Source of the DNA: Calothrix sp. PCC 6303
Lineage (GTDB): Bacteria; Cyanobacteriota; Cyanobacteriia; Cyanobacteriales; Nostocaceae
Direction: 5' to 3'
Assembly (NCBI RefSeq): GCF_000317435.1
Contig: NC_019751.1
Coordinates: forward strand, 496,001-560,000
Length of the DNA: 64,000 nucleotides
This document shows, one piece after another, positions 1 to 9,600 of the stretch. The notes under the pieces were generated by a model that was not told where the DNA came from, made no database searches, and saw only the letters and a list, made by a program, of their open reading frames with translations. The translations under genes and the position numbers were made by a program. Each line of letters starts with the position of its first letter. Positions within the stretch are counted from its first letter, which is position 1.

Positions 1-2
1 TG

Positions 3-1205
3 AAGGTAAAAGCCCCTAGTACCAGTGGTAGTCCCTTAGTCACCTTCACCTATGGCGTTAACCTGCTGGAATTTGAAGCTGAAATGGACGCGAGAACCCA
101 ACACCAAGCAGTGAATGCACAGGCTTGGAACTATACGGATCAGGTATTACTGGAGGTTGAGGCAACTGAACCTACGGTTAATAAGCAAGGCGACTTATCA
201 GGTAAGGTATTAGCAAATGCGATCGCGCCTCAAGCCTGGGAACTACGCCACAGTGGTCGGGTGGACGAAGCAGAACTTAAAGCCTGGGCTGATGCCCAAC
301 TATTGAAAAGTCGGTTAGCCAAGATTCAGGGCAAGATCAAGAGTGTTGGCTACCCTGATGCAAAAGTTGATACTTTGATTGAACTCAAAGGAGTAGGTAG
401 ACGTTTTAATGGATTAGCATACGTCTCTGGTGTGCGTCATGAAATGACTGGCGGAGCTTGGTATACATATATGCAACTTGGATTAGATTCCCAGTGGTTT
501 TACCAGGTGACAGATATTGTAGAGCGACCAGCATCAGGATTACTTCCCGGTGTGAACGGCTTGCAAATTGGGGTGGTGGTGCAGTTGCAGGATGACCCCA
601 ACGGAGAAGACCGCATCTTAGTTAAAACCCCGACAATTGACATGCAAAGCGAGGGGATTTGGTCACGGATTGCAACTTTAGATGCGGGAAATAATCGTGG
701 TTCCTTCTTTCGTCCGGAAATTGGCGACGAGGTAATATTAGGGTTCCTCAACGACGATCCCCGCGACCCGATTGTCTTGGGAATGTTGAATAGTAGTGCC
801 AAACCAGCACCTCTAAAAGCTACCAACGAAAACCACCATAAGGGCTTTTTTACGCGATCGCAAATGAAGGTGAGCTTTGATGATGAGAAGAAAATTATCA
901 CCCTAGAAACACCTGGAGGTAACAAAATTATCATCTCCGATGAGGATAAAGGGATTACCTTGAAAGACCAAAATGGTAATACTATGACTATGAATGATAG
1001 TGGTATCACCATCAAAAGTCCCAAAGATATTACCCTGGAGGCAACAGGCAAACTCACACTCAAAGCCACACAGGATACTAGTGTTGAGGGGTTGAATGTG
1101 AAGGTCAAAGCTAATGCTCAATTTAAAGCTGAAGGTAACGCTGGAGCCGAAGTATCCACCAGTGCGATCGCAGTCTTGAAAGGTTCGTTAGTACAAATTA
1201 ATTAA
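3..1205 (+). CDS. CIS spike protein, VgrG/gp5-like (5' truncated)
   Basis: The frame is open from base 3, so the gene begins upstream of the window; the first internal ATG (84) is not the true start. The visible part is the C-terminal portion of a VgrG-like spike. An OB-fold region (about 550-810) has the family pattern of a bounded domain with GDEVILGFLNDDP and PIVLGML. It is followed by a beta-helix needle (about 890-1200) made of short repeats such as KGITLKDQNGN and SGITIKSPKD. In contractile injection systems this trimer sits under the tube and carries the PAAR tip. The PAAR gene follows 70 bp downstream and the baseplate genes come next, which fits the usual order spike, PAAR, gp25, baseplate J. 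The missing N-terminus would hold the gp27-like hub. Confident on family; the tube, sheath and ATPase genes are expected upstream. Confidence 0.9.
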   Translation, partial: KVKAPSTSGSPLVTFTYGVNLLEFEAEMDARTQHQAVNAQAWNYTDQVLLEVEATEPTVNKQGDLSGKVLANAIAPQAWELRHSGRVDEAELKAWADAQLLKSRLAKIQGKIKSVGYPDAKVDTLIELKGVGRRFNGLAYVSGVRHEMTGGAWYTYMQLGLDSQWFYQVTDIVERPASGLLPGVNGLQIGVVVQLQDDPNGEDRILVKTPTIDMQSEGIWSRIATLDAGNNRGSFFRPEIGDEVILGFLNDDPRDPIVLGMLNSSAKPAPLKATNENHHKGFFTRSQMKVSFDDEKKIITLETPGGNKIIISDEDKGITLKDQNGNTMTMNDSGITIKSPKDITLEATGKLTLKATQDTSVEGLNVKVKANAQFKAEGNAGAEVSTSAIAVLKGSLVQIN

Positions 1206-1229
1206 CATCTCGGCTCCGCTCGATGTTAA
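1202..1229. repeat. intercistronic hairpin after the spike gene
   Basis: TTAACATC at 1202-1209 is complementary to GATGTTAA at 1222-1229 across a 12-nt loop. The left arm overlaps the spike stop codon. There is no T-run, so it is more likely a small repeat element or an RNA processing/stability hairpin than a terminator. Confidence 0.4.
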
Positions 1230-1274
1230 AGCTTCGATTTCGTTCAGATGTAAGGGATTGTAAGGGATCAAAAA

Positions 1275-1568
1275 ATGGGAAAACCTGCTGCTCGTCTCAC
1301 TGATATGCATGTCTGTCCAATGGTGACTGGCGTTGTCCCCCATGTGGGTGGACCAATAATTAGCCCAGGAGTCCCAACTGTCTTGATTGCTGGGCTGCCA
1401 GCCGCTGTAGTTGGTGATACCTGCACCTGTACCGGACCACCGGATACCATCATCCTGGGTTCAACAACCGTGTTGATTGGCGGCAAACCTGCTGCTCGAA
1501 TTGGGGATACCACAGCTCATGGAGGCTCGATTGTGTTAGGAGCGTTCAATGTGTTGATCGGAGGCTGA
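1275..1568 (+). CDS. PAAR-domain spike tip protein
   Basis: This 97-residue protein has the typical PAAR architecture: it starts MGKPAARLTD, has repeated short beta segments ending in VLIAG/VLIGG, and contains a second KPAARIGD motif. His and Cys residues near the start (MHVCP), in the middle (DTCTCTG) and near the end (TTAHGG) can supply the zinc site that sharpens the cone. PAAR proteins cap the VgrG trimer and pierce the target membrane; some carry effectors, but this one is a bare tip with no extension. It lies 70 bp after the spike gene and 56 bp before the gp25-like gene in what looks like one operon. Confidence 0.92.
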   Translation: MGKPAARLTDMHVCPMVTGVVPHVGGPIISPGVPTVLIAGLPAAVVGDTCTCTGPPDTIILGSTTVLIGGKPAARIGDTTAHGGSIVLGAFNVLIGG

Positions 1569-1623
1569 ATAATAATTCGTAATTCGTAATTAAAAATTCA
1601 TGAATTAGGGCGAAGCACTGGAT

Positions 1624-2103
1624 ATGGAAAATAAAGACAAGGCATTTTTGGGAACAGGTTGGGGATTTCCGCCCACATTTAATAAAGCTTCCGCAAGTGT
1701 GCAGCTAGTGAGTGCGGAGGAGGATATTTGTGAAAGCTTGCAAATTTTGTTATCTACCAGTTTAGGAGAACGGGTGATGCAGCCAACTTATGGTTGCAAC
1801 CTACAAAATTTTCTCTTTGAACCCCTTAGCCCCACCATAACTAGTAGTATTAAAGAACAACTACGTACTTCTATTCTTTATCATGAACCTCGTATTCTGC
1901 TCAACGGTTTAGACTTAAGTCTGGATGAGCAATTACAGGGCCGTGTAAATCTCACCATAGATTACACAATTATTAATACAAATTCTCGGTTTAATTTGGT
2001 TTATCCCTTCTACCTGGAAGAAAGTACTGGTAGTCTGCTTCCGGCTGCTAGTACAGGTGAAGTCCCGGTTAATCTGCCAGTAGGGAGCATTGCCAATGCT
2101 TAA
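1624..2103 (+). CDS. gp25-like baseplate protein
   Basis: The 159-residue protein belongs to the gp25/IraD-like family of baseplate components (T4 gp25, T6SS TssE, Afp9). It starts MENKDKAFLGTGWGFPP; the middle part SLGERVMQPTYGCNL matches the conserved gp25 segment, with the E-R pair that nucleates sheath assembly. In the assembled particle it contacts the baseplate-J wedge and the first sheath ring. Its position between PAAR and the baseplate-J gene is standard for extracellular CIS clusters. The tail after about residue 120 (TGSLLPAASTGEVPVNL) is poorly conserved looking. Confidence 0.9.
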   Translation: MENKDKAFLGTGWGFPPTFNKASASVQLVSAEEDICESLQILLSTSLGERVMQPTYGCNLQNFLFEPLSPTITSSIKEQLRTSILYHEPRILLNGLDLSLDEQLQGRVNLTIDYTIINTNSRFNLVYPFYLEESTGSLLPAASTGEVPVNLPVGSIANA

Positions 2104-2205
2104 TTTTATTTGGAAACGCAAAGGAGCGCAGAGGTTGACGCAGAGAAACGCAAAGGTTTTCCCAAAACTTTCTGTCTTGCTTGACTTTTGTAAGTTGATA
2201 AATCC

Positions 2206-5200
2206 ATGAATATGCGCCGTGAACTACCAAAAAATCCATTAATTCGCAATGGGGTAAGCCAGGGACAGCGAAAGGTTTCAGCGCTGTCACCCGATTTTGT
2301 CAAGATTGACGAGGGAGATTTAGCTAATTTTTTGATTTTTGCTCACAAACTGAGTGAACGAGTTAGTTATTACAAAGATGACAATACAAAAGATGGTAAT
2401 TGGCAAGAATTTTTTACTAACAGTACATCTGTGCAGATCGCCTTAATTAGTAAGACCCGCTCAGAAAGAGTCAAGGATGACTATAGGAAGAATTTGGATA
2501 ATTTTCTCAAAAATCCAGATAATAAGACTCTGGAGCCAATATTGTCGGGCTGGCGTGAGGTTTTGCTGCGTATTCAAAAGTGGTATGAGAATTTAGAAGA
2601 TTATACTCCCCTAAAGTCTATGATTAGAGGATTGGTACAAACAAATCTGCGGGAACCTCTCAGAAGGATGTATTCCTTTGAGGGAGTTAGTTTGGAGGGG
2701 TTAGCAGAAAGGCTAGATTTTTATCACAAATTTGCTAAGGTATTTTTGAATTCGCAAATTAGCTTAGAAGTTGATAGTATCTCAATACCTTCCCAGGGTA
2801 AAGTCACGGAAGTAAGAGGGGAGTTGGATTTTGTCTTTCAAGCGCTGTTTCAAAATTACCGTCAGATTATCCAAATAGCTCCCAAATATCTGCGCGACAG
2901 TTTAGAAAAACGCCAGGATCATCCACCCCACCTATCATTATATTTTGCCTTTTGGGAGGTGATGCAACCAGCTAGGGATGACCTGAATCGCATGACTCAG
3001 AGGCATCTTGACTTTTTTTACCGTCATGTGCTGCAATTACGCGATCGCATTGCTGAACCAGACCATGTTTATTTGATCTTTGAACTGGCTAAATCGCAGG
3101 CAGAATATAAGTTAGGTGCGGATACTCGCTTACTGGCTGGTAAGGATGCTAGTGGTGTTGAGTTATTTTATCAACTGGATGCCGAAACTGTTCTCCACAA
3201 AGCCCAAATAGCTAGCTTGAAAGGGTTATTTTTGGACTCACAAGAGATTACCACTGGTGAGGAACCAAGGAATCTTCTTGGTTTGTATGACTCACCCCAG
3301 GTTAATTCCTTTGATGGTGAAGGTGGAGATTTTCCCAAAGAGGAAATAGTTAAAGCATGGTTGCCTTTTGGAGACAGCACGCGCAAACCTGCTCAATTAG
3401 GATTAGCGATCGCTTCCCAGATTTTTTACTTGCGGGAAGGTTCTCGCACCCTAATTTTTACTTTGACTTTTGACCAAGTTCCGGGGACGCTGAAAGCTAG
3501 CGATTTACCAAATATCTTTACTGTTGATTTTAGTGGGAAAAAAGGCTGGATCACTGGGGAAATTTTACCACCAGAAACCAGCGAAACCAGTTTAGTAGAT
3601 AATATTCTGCAATTGGTGGTGAATCTTGCTGCGGATCAAGAACCAATTGATATTTACAATCCTGAACTTGATGGAGCGAAACTTCCAACAAATCAACCTG
3701 TGGGAAGATTGCAATTAAAGGATGATGTGCTGGTAAGTGGTTTATCTGCTTACAGTTATTTCCGCAACCTCAAACTCACCGGGTTAACTATCAGGACAAA
3801 GGAAACAGAAGTCCGTAACCTGATACTGCAAAACGATTTAGGGGTATTAGACTCTAGCAAACCGTTTCAACCCTTTGGTTTACGACCAAAAACGAAAGCT
3901 AACCTCTACATTGGGAGTCAGGAAGTATTTCAGAAAAACTTGACTGCACTAAGCATTCATCTGGAGTTAGAAAAACCCAACCCCAATTGGTTAGATATAT
4001 ATGCTGCTTATGATAGTGCTTATGATATCAACAGCCCAAATCAGTTTATTTTCAATCCAGGTAAATTAGCGATATCTTCGATAAACTACGCTAACGCATC
4101 TCTGCGGCAGAAAGTATGGAATACAGCTACCACTAACTTTAACCTGTTTAATAGTGCGGATATCATCCTTACTAATGAATTAGCAAATCTCAAACTTGAT
4201 GCTGTCGCTCATTCTGAAACTGTGGAAGCTTTCACCCCTGATAGTCAAAATGGTTTTTTACGTCTCCAACTAATCGAAAGTGATTTTCTTCATGACGAAT
4301 ATCCTACCGTCATAGCGCGACAAGTTTTGGCTGCTGCGACAAATCAAACTATTTCCGTACCTGTTCCTCTCCCACCAAAACAACCCACCACATCGGTTCA
4401 AAAAAGACAAGCAGTTATTGGTGCTTATTACAAAAAAGAAAATACCATCTTTAAAGTTATTTCTCCCGTCTATTATGTAGATTTTGCCGATGAACCAATA
4501 ATTCCTAAAGAGCCTTACACACCCGTAATTCAGGAAATTTATCTCAAATACACAGCAGTCGCAGATCAAAAGGATTGCCAGTTATTCCATCTTCACCCAT
4601 TTGATGGATTTGCTAATTGGGATGAAAAACAACCCGATTTTTTACCACAATTTAGCAATGAGGGGGAATTACTCATCGGATTGGAAAACCTCGATCCACC
4701 CACAGCATTACCGTTGCTGTTCCAGGTGGTGGAAGAAAGTGCCGATACCAACTTGTCCAAAACAGAAGTAGAGTGGCACTACCTCCAAAATAATACCTGG
4801 ATTTCCTTAAGCGATCGCATTGTGAGTGATTTGACCAATGGGTTAATTACTTCTGGGATCATCAACTTAGGAATTCCTGAAAATATTAACAAGAAGAATA
4901 CTATCCTCGACCCCAATTTATACTGGATTAAAGTCAGTGTAAAATCACGTAGTCGGGCTATTTGTAAAATTATTAATGTCCATACCCAAGCTGCAAGGGT
5001 GACATTTGTTGATACAGGTAACGACCCCAACCATTTAGCTACCCCGCTACCATCTGGAACTATAGCCAAATTAGCTGTCCCCACAGCAGCAATCAAAAAA
5101 ATCGAGCAACCCTATAATTCCTTTGGTGGTAAGGTTAAAGAACAACCAAATCATTTTTATACCCGCATCAGTGAACATCTGCGTCATAAAAGTCGCGCTG

Positions 5201-5892
5201 TCACCATCTTTGATTATGAGCGGTTGGTGTTGGAAAAATTCCCGGAAATTAATCAGGTTCGCTGCATCAACCACGGACAAGTAGATGCTAACAAGCAATT
5301 TCAGGAACTGGTACCAGGTGCTGTGACTTTGGTGGTGATTCCGACACTTTCGCAGCAGAGTGCTTATCAGGAATTGGAACCCAAGGTAAATATTAATTTG
5401 CTAGAGAAAATTCAGGAATATTTGCTCAATTTAAGCTCACCTTGGGCAGATATTCAGATTGTGAATCCCACATACGAGCATATTCAGGTGGAATTTGCAG
5501 TCAAATTTAAATCACCCTACGACAGTAACTTTGGCTATTATCGCCGGGAATTACAGCAAGGGATTACCAATTTTCTCACACCTTGGACACTTGCTCCCCA
5601 GGCAGAAATTAATTTTGGAGGTGTTATTTATCGTTCTTCAGTTCTCAATTTTGTCGAACAGCAATATTACGTTGACTATATTGTGGATTTCCAAATGCAT
5701 CAGGAAAATCAGCGTGATATCCGAGAAGCGATCGCATCAACAGTGCGTTCCTTACTGACCTCGGTTTCCCTCACAACCACTGGTCAAACCCACATCATCA
5801 ATGAAGCAAGTACACTTACTACTAATCCAAAATTCTTCTCTGGAACTCTCGGTTATGAGGCGTTAGGAAACATAATTTTACAACCAGACTAG
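2206..5892 (+). CDS. baseplate J-like wedge protein (Afp11/Cis11 type)
   Basis: A 1228-residue protein in the position of the baseplate-J/gp6-like wedge subunit. The C-terminal third has the baseplate-J pattern: a GKVKEQPNHFYTRISEHLRHKSRAVTIFDYE-type segment (about residues 975-1010) followed by an alpha/beta domain with a VVIPTL strand and a final segment containing INFGGVIYRSSV. The N-terminal half is large and less recognisable. Size matches the long Afp11-like wedge proteins of extracellular CIS rather than the roughly 300-400-residue phage gpJ. It sits 102 bp after the gp25 gene; both should join in one wedge. The ATG at 2206 is preceded by a weak ribosome site; a later start cannot be excluded. 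Confidence 0.82.
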   Translation: MNMRRELPKNPLIRNGVSQGQRKVSALSPDFVKIDEGDLANFLIFAHKLSERVSYYKDDNTKDGNWQEFFTNSTSVQIALISKTRSERVKDDYRKNLDNFLKNPDNKTLEPILSGWREVLLRIQKWYENLEDYTPLKSMIRGLVQTNLREPLRRMYSFEGVSLEGLAERLDFYHKFAKVFLNSQISLEVDSISIPSQGKVTEVRGELDFVFQALFQNYRQIIQIAPKYLRDSLEKRQDHPPHLSLYFAFWEVMQPARDDLNRMTQRHLDFFYRHVLQLRDRIAEPDHVYLIFELAKSQAEYKLGADTRLLAGKDASGVELFYQLDAETVLHKAQIASLKGLFLDSQEITTGEEPRNLLGLYDSPQVNSFDGEGGDFPKEEIVKAWLPFGDSTRKPAQLGLAIASQIFYLREGSRTLIFTLTFDQVPGTLKASDLPNIFTVDFSGKKGWITGEILPPETSETSLVDNILQLVVNLAADQEPIDIYNPELDGAKLPTNQPVGRLQLKDDVLVSGLSAYSYFRNLKLTGLTIRTKETEVRNLILQNDLGVLDSSKPFQPFGLRPKTKANLYIGSQEVFQKNLTALSIHLELEKPNPNWLDIYAAYDSAYDINSPNQFIFNPGKLAISSINYANASLRQKVWNTATTNFNLFNSADIILTNELANLKLDAVAHSETVEAFTPDSQNGFLRLQLIESDFLHDEYPTVIARQVLAAATNQTISVPVPLPPKQPTTSVQKRQAVIGAYYKKENTIFKVISPVYYVDFADEPIIPKEPYTPVIQEIYLKYTAVADQKDCQLFHLHPFDGFANWDEKQPDFLPQFSNEGELLIGLENLDPPTALPLLFQVVEESADTNLSKTEVEWHYLQNNTWISLSDRIVSDLTNGLITSGIINLGIPENINKKNTILDPNLYWIKVSVKSRSRAICKIINVHTQAARVTFVDTGNDPNHLATPLPSGTIAKLAVPTAAIKKIEQPYNSFGGKVKEQPNHFYTRISEHLRHKSRAVTIFDYERLVLEKFPEINQVRCINHGQVDANKQFQELVPGAVTLVVIPTLSQQSAYQELEPKVNINLLEKIQEYLLNLSSPWADIQIVNPTYEHIQVEFAVKFKSPYDSNFGYYRRELQQGITNFLTPWTLAPQAEINFGGVIYRSSVLNFVEQQYYVDYIVDFQMHQENQRDIREAIASTVRSLLTSVSLTTTGQTHIINEASTLTTNPKFFSGTLGYEALGNIILQPD

Positions 5893-6142
5893 AGGTAATA
5901 GAGAACAGAAATAATCCGCCAAGCAGGTGCAAAATTTTAATTTTTTTGACTTAACACACTGTACAAATTAATTATGGTATACATTAACAAAAACAGATTA
6001 TTGTCGATTTTTATTAATTATTTTTGGATGATATATAAACCCATGTCGTAGGGGTTTAGCAGTGCTAAACCCCAACAAAACCACGACGATGGATGCACGA
6101 ACTAAACACTAGAAACAACAATCATAAACCCAATTTTTAACT
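5893..6142. repeat. AT-rich spacer with a REP-like palindrome
   Basis: This spacer interrupts an otherwise tight operon. GGGGTTTAGCA (6051-6061) pairs with TGCTAAACCCC (6063-6073) around a single G, and flanking TCGT/ACGA bases extend the symmetry. The layout (14-bp-class arms around one central base) resembles the palindromes at 42432-42460 and 63224-63252, so it looks like a dispersed cyanobacterial palindrome family. Confidence 0.5.
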
Positions 6143-6628
6143 ATGTTAAGTACATCTGTGAATACAACGAACCTGAAAAATCGTAACGAGCTCAAGAGTT
6201 TATTTAAAAACAATACTCATTTGTCGGTGACGCATTTTCATGAATTGATTATTTCGCTGCTAAATAAAAAAGAGGATAAATTTCATGGGGTTTGGAAACC
6301 TGGACAATCCTACCAAAAGGGTGATGTTGTCCATTATCAAGGTGTACTCTGGGAAATGATCGCTGAACAGGAAATCTGCGCTAAGGGTGGAGAGGAACCA
6401 GGTAAAAATAATAGCTGGAAATCACAGCTTCGGGAACTGGAACAGAAAGTAGATAAAATACGCTTGGATTTGGAAACCTTGAGTAAGGAATTTACTGAGT
6501 ATAAACAGCAGATGGACTTGCGGTGGCAACAATTACTGAAATACCTGACCTTGTTGAGTTTTGGAATTGCGATCGCACTTGTGTGGTTGCTTGGTAGTGC
6601 GATTTATCACATTTTCTTAGCAGGATAA
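6143..6628 (+). CDS. CBM-like, coiled-coil, tail-anchored membrane protein of the CIS
   Basis: A 161-residue protein with three visible parts. Residues 48-92 resemble a carbohydrate-binding module of the CBM5/12 type: W51, Y57, KGD at 60-61, V63, Y65 and W92 follow the W..Y..GD.V.Y.G..W pattern. Residues 95-130 are a charged heptad-like stretch (coiled coil). Residues 132-155 are one hydrophobic helix ending close to the C-terminus, so the protein is predicted to be tail-anchored with the rest in the cytoplasm. It has no signal peptide. Lying between the two wedge genes, it is a good candidate for a membrane anchor or fibre adaptor of the injection system. Function is inferred from layout and context only. 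Confidence 0.65.
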   Translation: MLSTSVNTTNLKNRNELKSLFKNNTHLSVTHFHELIISLLNKKEDKFHGVWKPGQSYQKGDVVHYQGVLWEMIAEQEICAKGGEEPGKNNSWKSQLRELEQKVDKIRLDLETLSKEFTEYKQQMDLRWQQLLKYLTLLSFGIAIALVWLLGSAIYHIFLAG

Positions 6629-6673
6629 AAACCAGTATTTTTCCCCATTTCCCTTTCCCTCACAAAAAAAACT

Positions 6674-9600
6674 ATGCTGGAATATCCAAGTATCTCGAAA
6701 CGCAAGCCGGAATTTCCCGAATACTTAAATTTTCAAACCCTACGGGAGATTGGGATTAAACACCTGCAAGCTCTATCTGGCAAACTCTGGACAGACTATA
6801 ATCTGCATGATCCAGGTGTGACGATCCTGGAGGTGCTATGTTATGCTGTCACGGATTTGGGCTATCGTAATAACTTAGATATTGCAGATTTATTAGCACT
6901 AAATCCAACCGATTCTCAACAAAAAGAGAATAACTTTTTTACCCCCGATGAAATTCTGACCTGTAACCCAGTCACTGTTCTGGATGTCCGTAAGCGTCTC
7001 ATCGATATCTCTGGTGTCCGTAATGCTTGGCTAGAAAAGGTGACAGAAAAAGTCACAACTTATCATCCACCTATTTACATCGATTATGTAAACAGCAAGC
7101 TGCTGCAACATCCTCCAAATGATCAAACATCGGAGAATGCCCCCTGTCTGCATCCCCGTGGGCTTTATACTGTCTATATTGACTTAGATTTGGCATCCCG
7201 CAAAAATGCCTGTGGACAGATTTCCCGTTCCTGGTCAGATATCCTCGATGAAGTTAAAGCGGTTTTGTGTAGCTATCGCAATCTCTGCGAAGATGTTTAC
7301 GATATCGTGGTTTTGGGTGAAGAAGAAATTGGGTTATGTAGCGATATTGAACTGGAAGCTGACGCTGATGCTGAAGATGTACTGGTGGAAATTTATGTAA
7401 TATTACAGTCATTATTGTCACCTCGCCTAACTTTCTATACTCTGCAAGAATTACTGGATAAAGGTAAAAGCACATCTGAAATCTTTGCTGGTAGACCCTC
7501 CATTGCAGAAGACAGTTACGAGAGTCATGGTTTTATTGATACCGATGAATTGGCAGCACTGACCCAGCAAACGGTAATTTATACCTCAGATTTATACCAG
7601 GAGATTCTGAAAATACCGGGTGTAGCGGCAATAAGGAAATTGAGCATTGCTAACTACATCAATGGTTTAGCTCAATCCCAAAGTTCTTGGCATCTACAAC
7701 TGACGAAAGGGTATAGTCCGGTTTTGGGGATTGAACGCTCAAAAATTACCCTATTCAAGGGTTTGCTACCCATTCCAGCGGAAGCAAATGAGGTCAAACG
7801 CCGCTATTATGAACAGCAGGCTGCACATATCAAAGTGATCCGTAAGGATAATGATCTAGACTTATCTATACCTCAAGGTAGTTATTATGACTTAGCTGAC
7901 CACTATTCAATTCAGCACGATTTCCCCCTTACCTATGGCATCAGTGAAGATGGGCTACCGGAAAGTGCTGAGTTATTACGTAAAGCCCAAGCCCGTCAGT
8001 TAAAAGGATACCTAGTATTTTTCGATCAATTACTCGCTAACTATTTAGCCCAACTTGCCCATGTACGGGATTTGTTTTCCTGGGAGGTTGATGAACTTCA
8101 GACACAGCAGAATGTTCAGGTAAATCGCCAGCCAGAAAAATGGGACACCTATTTTACTCAGTTGCTTGATTTTCCTCAATTCGAGCAGATTATGGATTTT
8201 CCAGGATTGGAAGAGATTCTGAAAAACCCAGAATTGGATATTAATAACCCAAAATCAGAGGAAATCGTTCCTGCTTTAGGAAAATATCGGGAATTTCTCA
8301 ATTCTATCAACGAAGAACCAGAGACTTATAGCGATCGCCGAAATCGTTTTCTTGACCATTTGTTAGGACGCTTTGCCGAGTCCTTTGCTGATTATGTGCT
8401 ACTCAACTACCGGATGGTTGAAGGACACCAGGACAAAGTGAAGGATGAAATCAAGATTATTCACGACAAAGCCCAGTTTTTACAGGACTATCCGACCCTG
8501 AGCCGCGATCGCTTCCGCGCTTTTAATTACTATAATTACCAACAGGTTTGGAACACAGAAAATGTGTCGGGTTTCCAAAAGCGGGTTTCTCGGTTACTGG
8601 GTTTTGAAGATGTGCGTCGGCGCAATCTCTGTCATTATCAGGTAGATCAAGAACCTGGCAAATTTATCTTTACTTGTCATGTGGGGGAGCAATCATTAAC
8701 TAGCAAGCAAACATACCTCTCCCGCAAAGACGCTCAAGCTGACTTAGAGAAGTTTTTACTGTTTGCTCTACATCGCAATTTTTACAAGGGTTTGACCTAT
8801 AGTTATTTCTATCATTACGGTTGGGAAGTGGAAGTCGTGGATGAAGACGACACCATCATCGCTAGATATGAACCCTACTACCTTTCCCAAGCAGAAAGAA
8901 TTACTGCTTTGAACATCCTCAGCGAAAAATTGTCAAGTCTCTTTAATGTGACAGAGCAGGACAATGGTGAAGAAAGCATTGCTACTTCTAGCATTTCCCA
9001 GGTGAATATTATTCAAATTAAACAGATAGCAGAAGAGAATTTATATTATTTCCAATTAGAGATACCATCAGAAACAAGCGAATTAATTAAGTTCCAAGGA
9101 ATTCAACGTTACTTTTCCGCAGCGCTTGCTCAAAAAGCAGCGATCGCTTTACTCAAACAAATCGCCAATAAGCAAAATTATCGCCCAATTCTGTTTCGTC
9201 AAGATAATAATAGTGCGGAACGGGAAACCGCTATCCCTAGCAGTGAAACGAGATTTACCCACTATGGCTATGCTTTAATTGATCAGCAAGGAAAGGTATT
9301 AGCAGCAAGTAGCGATACTCCTACCCTGCGGGAAGCTAACGCAACGGAGTCGTTTCACGAACGCTTCCCCAGTCAAACCAAGCGGGACATTGAATTGCAA
9401 CGCTGGTTTAGTAATATTCAACTTAACCACAATCAATTTCAATTTACAGTCGAAAAGGTTAATGAGAGCTATTTATTTACAGTTAGACATAATACTAGGA
9501 ATCTAATTATACTGCAAAGTTGTCAATCCCAGACTACAGAACTTCTAGCTTGGCAATCTGCTGCTAACTTTGCCGAAAACCTCCGTTACCTCAACCGCTA

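Noticed and set aside
500-1108. 202-codon minus-strand frame
   Set aside because: Antisense to the spike beta-helix, low-complexity hydrophobic translation, no ribosome site.
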